The notes beneath the pieces are model-generated. The model was not told the origin of the DNA, ran no database searches, and saw only the letters and a program-made list of their open reading frames with translations. Shown here in pieces: positions 23,801 to 28,575 of a stretch of 64,000 bases of DNA. How positions within the stretch are numbered: position 1 is the stretch's first letter; each line of letters opens with the position of its first letter. Source of the stretch: Henricia sp. BOLD:AAB3569 (taxonomy: Eukaryota > Echinodermata > Asteroidea > Spinulosida > Echinasteridae); contig JBBELK010000928.1 in the NCBI GenBank assembly GCA_037783545.1, forward strand, positions 310,001 through 374,000, read 5' to 3'. Both the position numbers and the translations under genes were made by a program.

Positions 23801-25395
23801 TGCCAAAAAAAACAAAACTATGTTTAGCGTAAGTTGACGTCTCCTAAAATGATGCGGTGAGGCAGCTTTTTGTTTCCTTTTTTTTTTTTTTGGTGAATGA
23901 ATTTCAAGCAATAAAGGCATGTTTTTATTCGAAACACTCAACAGACGGTGCATGTCTAAAAGTAAAAAACCTTTGACGGGCAGGATTAAAAGTGACGTGC
24001 GCGCTAACGTTAAACCAGATTCACTGCATCCTTTTAAGGAGTGTGCAATGAAATAACAGGCTGAGGATTGCATAATTTGGAGGCCAAACAAAAGCCCTGC
24101 ACTGGGCAGACATGGTTCATTATGAAAACATCTTTTTGGTGCATGACCAGTTCTGACATGGTTGATCACACTGCTCCGTGCTCAGTCATGTGTGACCGTA
24201 AATTGGATTTCGTGGTGTCATAAGAAAGAGGACACCATAAATAGATGGCGGTTGCCAATTTCTAAAATATTTAGCCATCTCCACGAAATTAACAAATGAA
24301 TCTCGGTTTCCTTTTTTTAAAAACACCCTGTATAGCACACATACAGTTGTAGTCAGAAGTTTACATACAACTGTGTTAAAACTGGTGTGCTTAAACTTGC
24401 GTTGTTACCATTTTTGTAACAGTCTTTACTAAAGTCGTGATTTTGTGGACTTCCTCACGTGCTTGCAGTACTTAAAACATAGCTTGCACACCTTGCAATG
24501 GTTCGGGTAGTCCTGTTTACCATTTTGGGTGATGATGCAGTAGTGGTGTACATGTATGTAAACTTCTGACTTCAACTGTATCTATCCTGTGGGATACTGA
24601 TGGCGCTTTACATTATCACCCTGGTCATTGGGCACAACTCCCTGGGGAGTATGCAGCCCTGGCAGCTTGACACAAGTGCTCAAAGGCTGCAACCCTTGCA
24701 GGTACCCATTTACTCCTGGGTAGAGAGAGGCAACTTATGGCAAAGTGCCTTGCCCAAGGGCAAACGAACCTTGGTCACAGCCGGGAATCGAATCCACAGT
24801 CGTGGATTTAGGTTCGATCTTGATTTCAATGCACCAAATAACTGCTCAAGTACTCCAAGAACCAACATAAAGTTGAAACTTGTTGGGCAGTGCGTGGATG
24901 TGCTTGTACACACGACCCGACATGATCCAACTGCAGCTGGCTGCTGCCTTCACGTGACAGGCGTTCTACTCTGCTACTGGTCGGTTTCATCCAACAAACT
25001 CCAACGAAGTTGGGCGAGAGCTAAATGCCCAACTTGTTGGATTATGTTGGGTGAAATCAACAGACGGATGTTATATTAGTCGTTGTTGGCCAACAAATGT
25101 TGGCTCGTGTAGTTCCTTTCACCATGTCAATTTTTACAGATTTTTTTTAGCTGACAAGTACCTGTTCGTTGGAAGGCTTGTGAAGAATTGGAGTCCACTG
25201 GCTCTGGTTTGTTTTCATCTTCATAGTTTGGAAATTCCAATCGTTTGCCAGCGGAGCAATCATTGCAGTCTTCTTGGCCGATCTTGCTGCCCGCTCGGTG
25301 GGGTAGACTGGCTCGCGGAGGGAGGCTAGTGGTGAAAGGCTGTTACGATTGCTGGGGATACCATTGGGTCTCTGGTCCTTGGTTTTGGATGCCAT
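1060..25395 (-). CDS. F-box protein (FBXO16-like) with C-terminal DUF4347-like domain, 15 exons
   Basis: Fifteen minus-strand exons join at GT/AG sites with matching phases into one open frame of 759 codons plus TAG. Residues 1-216 resemble FBXO16: a WTP-containing leader, the ERRELIGHW / [12 protein letters not shown] segment, and an F-box with [18 protein letters not shown] at about 137-154. By family knowledge an F-box binds SKP1 and brings substrates to an SCF ubiquitin ligase. Residues 217-413 are a low-complexity linker. Residues 414-545 carry [24 protein letters not shown] and [11 protein letters not shown], which I match to the DUF4347 pattern (LVFVDS..., SHG, YGC..AG). Residues 546-759 contain helical stretches and an acidic tail ([14 protein letters not shown]). 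FBXO16 of vertebrates is roughly 290 residues and lacks the second half. Introns hold MITEs and SINEs only. The exon chain is seen in sequence; the DUF4347 assignment is from memory of the family and needs a profile search. The least certain joint is the exon 6 donor. Confidence 0.85.
1338..1867. mobile_element. TTAA-flanked MITE family 1, copy A (530 bp)
   Basis: Bounded by TTAA with ends AAGGCCCTGTAGATGATC and GATCCACTGGGCCTTT. It is nearly identical over its length to 57360..57900. Open frames in it are shared by both copies but carry no known domain. It lies in intron 14. The TTAA target suggests piggyBac-type mobilisation (inference). Confidence 0.8.
1870..2100. mobile_element. AGACTTGCCC repeat family, copy A
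   Basis: Shares with 15690..15995, in opposite orientation, the GACATTGGCAACCCTGTGA-like block, the pair TATACGGCC / GGCCGTATA, the segment around AGACTTGCCCA and the GACAGGCCACCAGTC block. It abuts MITE family 1 directly. Palindromic CTGTC...GACAG parts suggest a foldback element. Confidence 0.6.
2101..2480 (+). repeat. Two tandem tRNA-derived SINE units
   Basis: Two units about 205 bp apart share CCGAGAGAAA, CATAGGGAAAACCTGAGG, a B box GGTTCGAATCC and the tail CTTACGATTTTTTCTC. The second unit keeps a full D arm (GCTCAGTTGGTAGAGC) and T arm (CGGGTTCGAATCCCG) at 2377..2430, but the acceptor and anticodon stems do not pair. This is a SINE head, not a tRNA gene. Confidence 0.75.
2517..2633 (-). 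CDS. Exon 14 of F-box gene (residues 653-691)
   Basis: Acceptor TGTTTGTTGCAG, donor CCT|GTGAGT, phase 0 both sides, 39 codons. Peptide [17 protein letters not shown] followed by a Ser/Thr/Pro-rich basic run. Confidence 0.84.
2710..3032. mobile_element. MITE with near-perfect 32-bp terminal inverted repeats
   Basis: Left end ACACAAACCTATGGGGCTCT and its exact reverse complement at the right end, extending to GGGGACATGACAA. AT-rich interior without coding potential. It sits in intron 13, 76 bp upstream of the exon 14 acceptor. Confidence 0.8.
3405..3855. mobile_element. GCATAGTTCCGA MITE, copy A (intact)
   Basis: Ends ATGCATAGTTCCGA and TCGGAACTATGCAT are inverted repeats. Long stretches are shared with 4756..5352. 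The copy shows the empty site of the smaller MITE that interrupts copy B. Confidence 0.75.
4079..4495. mobile_element. MITE with GAGGTTTCGCA ends
   Basis: Left GGGAGGTTTCGCAAGGTGAT and right GACGGTGCGAAACCTCCC are inverted. Both arms carry alternating CGGTTACG/ATACGGATA-type short repeats. It ends 37 bp beyond the exon 13 donor. Confidence 0.75.
4533..4636 (-). CDS. Exon 13 of F-box gene (residues 618-652)
   Basis: Acceptor TCCCTTTATAG, donor GAG|GTAAAG. Peptide [19 protein letters not shown] then [16 protein letters not shown], helical. A MITE begins 37 bp beyond the donor. Confidence 0.84.
4756..5352. mobile_element. GCATAGTTCCGA MITE, copy B, interrupted
   Basis: Same family as 3405..3855 (shared GGAGAAAACTCAAAGGTATT, TTTTAGGGTCGACAGT, GATGTCATATATTCATAA). 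It is split by the 145-bp MITE at 4809..4953. Its right terminal repeat has decayed. Confidence 0.7.
4809..4953. mobile_element. TAGAGC MITE, copy A (145 bp)
   Basis: Terminal inverted repeats of about 34 bp: TAGAGCTTTTGCATGGCGGC and the complement of GCCGCCGGTGCAGAAGCTCTA. Flanked by TA. Second copy at 55301..55446 and a degenerate relative near 31000..31090. Nested in copy B of the GCATAGTTCCGA MITE. Confidence 0.85.
5610..6085. repeat. Interspersed CCCAACA repeat, copy A
   Basis: Similar to 24830..25125: shared ACTTGTTGGGCA, TGGATGTGCTTGT, GGCTGCTGCCTT, ATGACAGGCATTCTACTCTG-like and GTTTCATCCAACAA blocks. Inverted CCAACA/TGTTGG motifs lie at both ends. It is interrupted at 5835..5975 by a hairpin MITE. 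No coding potential. Confidence 0.65.
5835..5975. mobile_element. GGCTCGTCA hairpin MITE, copy A
   Basis: Almost the whole 140 bp folds back: GGCAGAGGCTCGTCAG at the left against CTGACGAGCCTCTGCC at the right, with ATACGCAGCTCCAT / ATGGAGCT inside. Flanked by TTGA/TTAA. Related copies at 30421..30567 and 50791..51498. Confidence 0.8.
6211..6393 (-). CDS. Exon 12 of F-box gene (residues 557-618)
   Basis: Acceptor TGTCCTTTACAG, donor ACAG|GTGGGT. Peptide starts [20 protein letters not shown] and continues as a predicted helix ([20 protein letters not shown]). Phase agrees with exons 11 and 13. Confidence 0.85.
6460..6560 (+). repeat. Interspersed repeat fragment, also at 23893..23977
   Basis: Shares AAGCAATAAAGGCATGTTTT, CGAAACACTCAA and AAAACCTTTGA with 23893..23977. 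Short AT-rich fragment in intron 11. The rest of the intron (6560..7156) shows nothing I can name. Confidence 0.5.
7157..7249 (-). CDS. Exon 11 of F-box gene (residues 526-557)
   Basis: Acceptor CATTATCCCAAG, preceded by a T-rich tract; donor CATG|GTATGT. Joined to exon 10 it reads [18 protein letters not shown], the AG..L...LA.LTG pattern after the conserved cysteine of DUF4347. An alternative acceptor 24 bases further in (TTAAAG) was rejected because it breaks the frame. Confidence 0.84.
7430..7890. mobile_element. MITE with GCATTGGAC ends
   Basis: Left GTCTGCATTGGACAAATTTTG and right CAAAATTAGTCCAATGCG, extending outward to GCCGTGTC / GACGAGACTGC, form imperfect inverted repeats of about 35 bp. 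Located in intron 10. No coding potential. Confidence 0.65.
8140..8318 (-). CDS. Exon 10 of F-box gene (residues 466-526)
   Basis: Acceptor ATGAAATCAACAG, donor GTG|GTAGGT. Peptide [16 protein letters not shown] gives the strand and loop where DUF4347 proteins carry Ser-His-Gly; here it reads Ala-Glu-Gly (472-474). The exon ends in LFVPLAAC, with Cys525 at the position of the conserved YGC cysteine. Confidence 0.84.
9448..9626. mobile_element. Tigger/pogo-like MITE
   Basis: Ends TTACAGTAAACTCTCGTTATA and TATAATGAGAGTTTACTGTA are inverted. The GATATAAAGCTC motif repeats three times inside. ACAGTAAACTCTCGTTATAA-type ends with TA targets are typical of pogo/Tigger elements. Confidence 0.75.
9895..10010 (-). 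CDS. Exon 9 of F-box gene (residues 428-466)
   Basis: Acceptor CTTGTTTGAAG, donor AAG|GTATGT, phase 0 in, two bases out. Peptide [17 protein letters not shown] then [19 protein letters not shown]. This is the second strand and following helix expected of the domain started in exon 8. Confidence 0.85.
10041..10190 (-). repeat. Two truncated tRNA-like heads, intron 8
   Basis: On the minus strand each unit reads GCTGGTAGAGCATCTG..., then AGGTCTTGGGG, AACCTGAGGG and a TATACCACTG/GAGCC end. They are halves of the same tRNA-derived SINE family as 2101..2480. They lie head-to-tail and continue at 10560. Confidence 0.65.
10187..10559 (+). repeat. tRNA-derived SINE A, full copy
   Basis: A-box-like GCGGTCTAGTGCGTCGAAC, B box GGTTCGATTCC, body ATTCCCCGGTGTCTCTGG and an (AATA)n tail at 10523..10559. 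Near-identical to 32591..32974. Inserted inside the tandem tRNA-half array. Confidence 0.85.
10560..10780 (-). repeat. Three further tRNA-like half units in tandem
   Basis: Minus-strand units with CAGCTGGTAGAG, GGTGTGTCAGAGGTCTT and CCTGAGGGAGTAT. One unit is cut to a 30-bp fragment. The last keeps AGCTCAGCTGGTAGAGCGTC, an intact D arm. Confidence 0.65.
11105..11243 (-). CDS. Exon 8 of F-box gene (residues 381-427)
   Basis: Acceptor TTGTGTTTTGAAG and donor CAG|GTTGGT. The entry phase fits exon 7. After a Gly/Pro/His-rich stretch the peptide [15 protein letters not shown] forms the first predicted beta strand of the DUF4347-like domain. An internal CAG nearer the domain was considered as acceptor but gives a stop codon in the joined frame. 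Confidence 0.82.
12349..12752. mobile_element. MITE with TTGATTGCTTTCCG ends (404 bp)
   Basis: Left TTGATTGCTTTCCGGTGACG and right CGGAAAGCAATCAA are inverted, and GGGTGTC / GACACCC pair further in. CpG-rich interior with a 104-codon open frame that has no recognisable domain. In intron 7. Confidence 0.75.
12826..12965 (-). CDS. Exon 7 of F-box gene (residues 335-381)
   Basis: Acceptor TTTTCTCTCCCAG, donor CG|GTGAGT. Only phase 0 entry is open. The peptide [20 protein letters not shown] is acidic, then a short helix ([17 protein letters not shown]) and a basic end. Two bases are left over and join exon 8 to form Arg381. Confidence 0.82.
13295..13577 (-). repeat. tRNA-derived SINE A relative, minus strand
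   Basis: Reverse complement of the SINE A body (GGCCAGAGACACCGGGGAAT, TTCACGAAAGAATGCTCTGG, CATCCCTTCCGAAGGATGGA) with B box complement GGATTCGAACCC and A-box region near 13565. A truncated copy lies at 27325..27578. Confidence 0.75.
13598..13745. mobile_element. GTGACG/GGTCTACACT MITE, copy A
   Basis: Shares AACGTCACCCTTTGTGTGTT, TGGGTCTACACT and TTTAGCAATGGA with 31340..31475 and 57218..57358. Likely one small MITE family. Confidence 0.55.
14330..14590. repeat. ACGTAC/ACATGT microsatellite-rich stretch
   Basis: Degenerate alternating TACATG / TACGTA motifs (GTACACGTACGTATGTACGT and similar). It lies in intron 6 with no coding support. A shorter stretch lies at 13017..13042. Confidence 0.6.
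14821..14987. mobile_element. MITE with CTATTGG(C)...TTTACCGGAT ends
   Basis: Left CTATTGGCGTTTACCGGATA and right TATCCGGTAAATAGGCCCAATAG are inverted. The right end lies 33 bp beyond the exon 6 donor, and the frame reading past that donor terminates inside it. The neighbouring 14640..14760 has its own CCGGC-rich foldback. Confidence 0.7.
15020..15270 (-). CDS. Exon 6 of F-box gene (residues 251-334)
   Basis: Acceptor TCTTACCATAG, then [19 protein letters not shown], ending about [11 protein letters not shown]. With the donor placed at GGG|GTGCGA the exon ends in phase 0 as exon 7 requires, but this donor is weak. An earlier AAG|GTCACA is also phase 0 and would drop about 40 residues. Read-through would hit a TAA after about 21 further codons. 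A MITE starts 33 bp past the donor. Confidence 0.72.
15690..15995. mobile_element. AGACTTGCCC repeat family, copy B
   Basis: Starts AGACTTGCCCAAGTCTGAC and ends near GCTGGGCAAGTCT, followed by GGCTGTATGAAAACGGC and CAGGGTTGCCAATGTC. It has a TCTGTCTCAGAAAGTCTTCC / GACAGAAG palindrome. Same family as 1870..2100 in the other orientation. In intron 5. Confidence 0.65.
16080..18282. mobile_element. 2.2-kb TTAA element with GGGGCTATGTCACGG ends
   Basis: TTAA target, terminal inverted repeats AAGGGGCTATGTCACGGTTT + GTGCATGCGC against the complement of GCGCATGCGCAAACCGTGAC at the right. The interior has CpG-rich frames of up to 135 codons without recognised domains, a TGACC-rich degenerate repeat (about 17150-17720) and a (GAAA)n tract. 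No DDE transposase motif was recognised, so it is probably non-autonomous. It fills most of intron 5. Confidence 0.8.
17830..17900 (+). repeat. (GAAA)n microsatellite
   Basis: Runs of GAAA interrupted twice by GAATTTA, inside the 2.2-kb TTAA element. Confidence 0.9.
18448..18550 (-). CDS. Exon 5 of F-box gene (residues 217-251)
   Basis: Acceptor TTTCCAAACAG, 103 bases, donor GTAAGTAT. It enters in phase 0 and leaves one base over, which joins exon 6 to give Leu251. The peptide is polar and basic (TKRKKKLRG), a possible nuclear localisation signal. No domain is recognised. Confidence 0.8.
18910..19095 (+). repeat. SINE-like fragment with B box
   Basis: Contains CCAGGTTCGAATCCTG and CGCATGGGTTTTCCTCCCAC, features of tRNA-derived SINEs in many aquatic animals. 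No A box or tail was identified. The rest of intron 4 (19096..19723) shows nothing else. Confidence 0.45.
19724..19861 (-). CDS. Exon 4 of F-box gene (residues 171-216)
   Basis: Acceptor TCATTTAG, 46 codons, donor GTAAGTG, phase 0. Peptide begins [17 protein letters not shown] and continues with [16 protein letters not shown], matching the LW..KC...W(Y/F)...WKKHYI segment that follows the F-box in FBXO16. Confidence 0.92.
20654..20826. mobile_element. MITE with AGCCTGTTCATACTTCACG ends
   Basis: Left AGCCTGTTCATACTTCACGC and right CGTAAAGTATGAACCAGGCT are inverted, with GCAAATGC / GTTTGCG pairing further in. Its right end is 40 bp beyond the exon 3 donor. Confidence 0.75.
20866..21105 (-). 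CDS. Exon 3 of F-box gene, F-box core (residues 91-170)
   Basis: Acceptor CACCCCAAAG, 80 codons, donor GTCAGTG, phase 0 both sides. It starts [17 protein letters not shown] and contains the F-box [18 protein letters not shown] followed by [15 protein letters not shown]. The spacing and residues are diagnostic of the FBXO16 subgroup. GC content is clearly higher than in the flanking introns. Confidence 0.93.
21369..21961. mobile_element. GTTGGGCGCAAT element, copy A
   Basis: Ends TGTTGGGCGCAATCTT and AAGATTGCGCCCAACA are inverted. The interior is full of TTGCGCAA/GCAAATT motifs. It is inserted in the 100-bp tandem repeat and itself carries SINE B. Same family as 38633..39468. Confidence 0.8.
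21598..21949 (+). repeat. tRNA-derived SINE B with (ATT)n tail
   Basis: A-box-like GTGGTCTAGTGTGTATGAAG, B box GGTTCAAGCCCC, body ATGGCGCTTTACAAATGCTT and (ATT)n at 21922..21948. Nested in the GTTGGGCGCAAT element. Confidence 0.8.
22175..22293. mobile_element. 119-bp near-perfect palindrome MITE
   Basis: GCAGCCGATTTCACGAAACT at the left and its reverse complement at the right. Arms of about 50 bp meet at AATTATTGCGCAAGTAAT. Inserted in a tandem unit after AGAGCT. Host sequence resumes GGTCTCTCAACTTGC. Confidence 0.8.
22747..23134. mobile_element. MITE with TTCGAGTAGGGC ends
   Basis: Left TTCGAGTAGGGCCAATGATT and right AATCATTAGCCCTACTCGAA are inverted, continuing as TTTCTGT / ACAGAAA. It directly abuts the next TTAA MITE. 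Confidence 0.8.
23137..23432. mobile_element. TTAA MITE with GTGACCAGA ends, copy A
   Basis: TTAAAGGAGCGTGACCAGAT at the left and GATCTAGTCACGCTCTTTTAA at the right. It contains a C-rich homopolymer of about 29 bases at 23158..23186. Family member at 51735..52100. Ends 38 bp beyond the exon 2 donor. Confidence 0.8.
23470..23505 (-). CDS. Exon 2 of F-box gene, 36-bp microexon (residues 79-90)
   Basis: Acceptor CCTCAACAG, then twelve codons [12 protein letters not shown], then donor GTAAGC. Both flanks are phase 0. The peptide fits exactly between exons 1 and 3 and mirrors the VFEERRALLGKW segment of FBXO16, so despite its size it is well supported. Confidence 0.85.
24342..24580. mobile_element. 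Tc1 MITE with Sleeping Beauty-like ends
   Basis: Left TACAGTTGTAGTCAGAAGTT + TACATAC and right GTATGTAAACTTCTGACTTC + AACTGTA. These closely resemble the known salmonid Tc1/Sleeping Beauty end (CAGTTGAAGTC.GAAGTTTAC). TA-flanked, 239 bp, no transposase. In intron 1. Confidence 0.85.
24598..24805 (-). repeat. SINE fragment, minus strand
   Basis: Shows GGGAATCGAATCCACA (B-box complement), GCCTTGCCCAAGGGCAAA and GGTACCCATTTACTCCTGGG. A shorter relative lies at 15485..15580. Confidence 0.55.
24830..25125. repeat. Interspersed CCCAACA repeat, copy B
   Basis: Counterpart of 5610..6085, without the hairpin MITE insertion: after GTTGGGC it runs GAGAGCTAAATGCCCAACTT. Confidence 0.6.
25162..25395 (-). 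CDS. Exon 1 of F-box gene (residues 1-78)
   Basis: The start ATG at 25395 is the first ATG after an in-frame TAA 21 bases upstream and has a good context (AAGAATGG). The exon codes for a basic, proline/serine-rich leader ending in [16 protein letters not shown]. The WTP motif followed by a short gap to ERR matches the start of FBXO16. Donor CAG|GTACTT, phase 0. A possible 5' UTR acceptor (CTTCACAG) lies about 60 bases upstream of the ATG. Confidence 0.85.
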
Positions 25396-25545
25396 TCTTG
25401 GTGTGAACGACAATGAAATGACTTAATGCATCTATCAGAACTGTGAAGGCCTTAGGAAAATTAACATTGTTACACCCTATACGTTTCAACTTAGTTTCAA
25501 GATTTTCGAATAATAAGTCAGAGGAAAAGAGACCGCACAACGGTC

Positions 25546-25622
25546 GAATTGGTACAACGGTCGAGTTGGTACATGTACAACAGTCAAGTTGGTTTGAGTG
25601 GAGTTGGCAAACAGTCGAGTTG
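25546..25622 (+). repeat. Short tandem repeat, ACAACGGTCGAGTTGGT type
   Basis: Three to four degenerate 17-24-bp units with CGGTCGA(A/G)TTGGTACA. It lies about 150 bp upstream of the F-box start codon, so it could fall in its promoter or 5' UTR. Confidence 0.7.
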
Positions 25623-25677
25623 ACCTGCAAAGTCAAGAACATGTTTTGGTTCAACAACTAAGAAAAGACACATCAGT

Positions 25678-25896
25678 TCTGTCGGTCGCCGCAACGTCAC
25701 TTCTGGCAGGGCCGGAGTGAAAACAATGGTGTGCCCATGCGGTGACAAGCAAAAGAACAAAGTCGTTGTCTACGCAACACGTACACGTATCTAAGCATGG
25801 AAGAATTTGTTTTCACTCCAGTCATATGGTGCTATGCCCGAATACAAAGGCATGATCATCCAGGTAACAAGTGCCAGGATGTGCGACCGACAGAAT
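25678..25896. mobile_element. MITE with TTCTGTCGGTCGC ends
   Basis: Left TTCTGTCGGTCGCCGCAACG and right GTGCGACCGACAGAATAAG are inverted; GTGAAAACAA / TTGTTTTCACTCC pair inside. It lies 283 bp upstream of the F-box start codon. Confidence 0.7.
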
Positions 25897-26695
25897 AAGG
25901 GATTTTCACTTTCCTTGGCCATCTTGAAAAAAGATACAGTATAGGGCAGCCAAGCGCTAATGGCAGATACCTCACCGACTGACGTCATTTACAATGGCGC
26001 TAATCATTGGCTGCCAGCGATTTTGTTCCCCTCTAGGGCTAGTCTGGTTCCCAGACCAAAATATCCCGACTATTCTGAGATGATATTTAGGTCCGGCAAC
26101 CGCCAGTATACATGTTAGTCTGCCATATTGAAACAGGAGGAATCCTCCTTTTTCCCGAAGGTTTCCGAAGTTACCCGAATGCACGTCCGGACGTTATTGT
26201 TAATCATCGCGTACGATTCGTCATTGTTTCCAAAATTTGAGTTGATGCCGCGTGTTTATTTATGATGATGTAATATTTTAAGATTAATATATTAAATTTC
26301 TATTGGCCAAATATGGAATAACCCATTTCAAATAATACACTCGTGCCGTAGCGCGCAGCGTGCTTTGAAAATAAATGCATGACGTAATGCTTAGTGCTAT
26401 TTTAAACACGACGGTAGCCAGTCCTCATATTCAGTCGTTGTATGTGGAATATGTGGAGCGGGAACCAGTCTACTCGGGCTAGGCCACAGATTTCTATTAA
26501 CAGCTAGATAAGAAACGACTGTTATTGAATGGCACATCACCGTAACCGGTTTCAGGCGGTTTGGAACGCGTCGGCGTGTAGCGCGTTCTGTGTTCGAACA
26601 TAACACGCGCGATTGTCACAAACATTGATGAGAAAGTGCGCATGCGGGAGGTTTTACGTGTAATTCAATGGGGAAGTGCTCAAAACCATGCAAAT
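25897..26695. other. Intergenic stretch upstream of F-box gene
   Basis: Contains a short foldback at 25945..26015 (GGCAGCCAAGCGCTAATGGC / ATGGCGCTAATCATTGGCTGCC). No coding region or recognisable repeat otherwise. Confidence 0.35.
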
Positions 26696-27257
26696 GAGGA
26701 AAATTATTATTGGAATCGATAGCTTGAACGATTTTAGAATAGGAATACTTACATGCATTTCCGTCGCAATTGCTTAGATGATTGCCCGCAAAGCGGCCGG
26801 CCAGAAACCAAACGGATCATCACGCCCACGCCCTCTTTCTTCGCGCGCTTCACACACTGCTCGGCCGGTGTGACAGTCGATCTGGTCCGGCTGTCGATCG
26901 AGTCCGGCCGGACTCGATCTCCTAGGTGATCGAGTCCGGGGAAGAGATAAATGAGTCCGGGTCCAGTTGATCGGGTCCGGGCTCAACACAGGCGATACGG
27001 TCCGGCTGTGTGATTGTGTCCGGGTATCTGTCTGCACTATCTGCACTATGGACCGCACACGTAATTCTGACCGGAACTACTTTCATTACATACAATAATT
27101 ACAGGGCTGGGCTGATTACGATAAAAAGACGTAACCTCGTGGTCACGTGTCCTATAAAATTTTGTCAAATGAAGGCTAGGGCGCAAACAGATTAGCCCGT
27201 CCAAGCGCCTTGCAAGGGTTGTGCATAGGTACGAGCGCGGAATATTGGTGGGCGATG

Positions 27258-27289
<32 letters not shown>

Positions 27290-28498
27290 TCTTTCTGGTA
27301 GTCATACTAAGGAATAATGATTCATCAATAGTGCTCATTGCACTGTCACTCGCAAGCGTGAGGAAACCCATGAAGAATTAGAATTAGAAATGACCAGAGA
27401 CACCGGGGAATCCCCTTGCTCTTCACGAAAGAATGCTCTGGGATCTTTAGAGTGTGTCACCATTACACTGGACCAACGGCTTCATATCCCTTCCGAAGGA
27501 TGGAGCAAGTGTGGTTGAGTGCCTTGCCCAATGGCACAGGTACCGCAGCCGGTTTCGAACCCGCAACCCCAAGTTTTATGGATTATGCAATAAAAAAAGC
27601 ACATTTTTGAAACTATGTGGTGTACATTTACTTTTAAAGGGACAATTTTGTCAGCAGTATACTGTTTTCGGCACTTTTAGAGTGTAAAATGGAGACTCAT
27701 TAGCCCTTTAATTAACTCCTAATTAGTGGACCGAATTGGCACCCTCCAAAATTTGATCTGCCCGTTAGATGACTGAGTTAGGTAACACCGTGAAGAATTT
27801 TAACAATTTCGTTGCCACAGTATCAGAACTCGTGTTATAAAAAAATAAGAGTTAACCACCTTTTACTGCATTTGATTGAGATTTTAGGCGGGAATTTAAG
27901 ACCGCGGCTGAGACCGCGGCTGGATCTTGGGCCTAATCCGCGGCTAGGTTTAGTCAGGTCATGCAAACGTAAACACGTGCAGCTGGCTACATATGCGCTA
28001 GCAGTACGTACATGGTAGTAGCGCAGCACGCATGTTGCAATATTTATACGCGTAACCAGTTTTGTGCCTGAGAAAAAATAAACCAGGTGATGACTGCAGA
28101 TTAGACCGACAGTACAAGCTTTCTTTATTTTAAAAATCGGCTCTAAATAGTTGGAGTAAAATAACATTGCAGAATTTTTTTTTTTTTACTTGTTAAAAGT
28201 CTTTATTCGACTGAAATAACCGGACCGAAATGCGCACGGACTCGATCACACCGTCTAAAAACACTTGGTCGGACCGTATCACCTGAAAATTTCCAGTACT
28301 ATCCAGTCCGGGCGGACCCAAATCAACCCGGACCAGATCGACTGTCACACCGGCAGCAGTTTCACACACACTTTTGTATAGAGGCGGGCGTGACAAAAAC
28401 AGAATTTTCATGGAAACGCAACATTTGCGACGGAAATGCCAATGGAAAAGGTATTCTAAAATCGTTCAAGCTATCGATTCCAATAATTATTTTCCTCC
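26696..28498. mobile_element. 1.8-kb foldback element with TCCGG subrepeats
   Basis: Outer ends GAGGAAAATTATTATTGGAA and TTCCAATAATTATTTTCCTC are inverted. Pairing continues inward for about 250 bp on each side, including the CGACGGAAATGC blocks and TGTGACAGTCGATCTGGTCC with its complement. Inner arms carry degenerate repeats with GATCGAGTCCGG cores. It contains a SINE at 27325..27578 and a (TTA)n run at 27262..27290. No transposase seen. Confidence 0.8.
27325..27578 (-). repeat. SINE A relative, truncated head, nested
   Basis: Same body as 13295..13577 (CACCGGGGAATCCCCTTGCT, CATCCCTTCCGAAGGATGGA-like, B-box complement GTTTCGAACCC). Broken after CAACCCCAAG, so the A box is missing. Confidence 0.75.
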
Positions 28499-28575
28499 GT
28501 TTCTTAAGTTATATCACTATAGCCGGTCTACCTTTTATTTGATATCTGTGTGGGCTAAGCGCTAGGCTAGGGCCG

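Noticed and set aside
26774..27058. 94-codon minus-strand frame rich in Arg, Ser, Pro
   Set aside because: It falls on the TCCGG repeat arm of the foldback element, so composition explains it.
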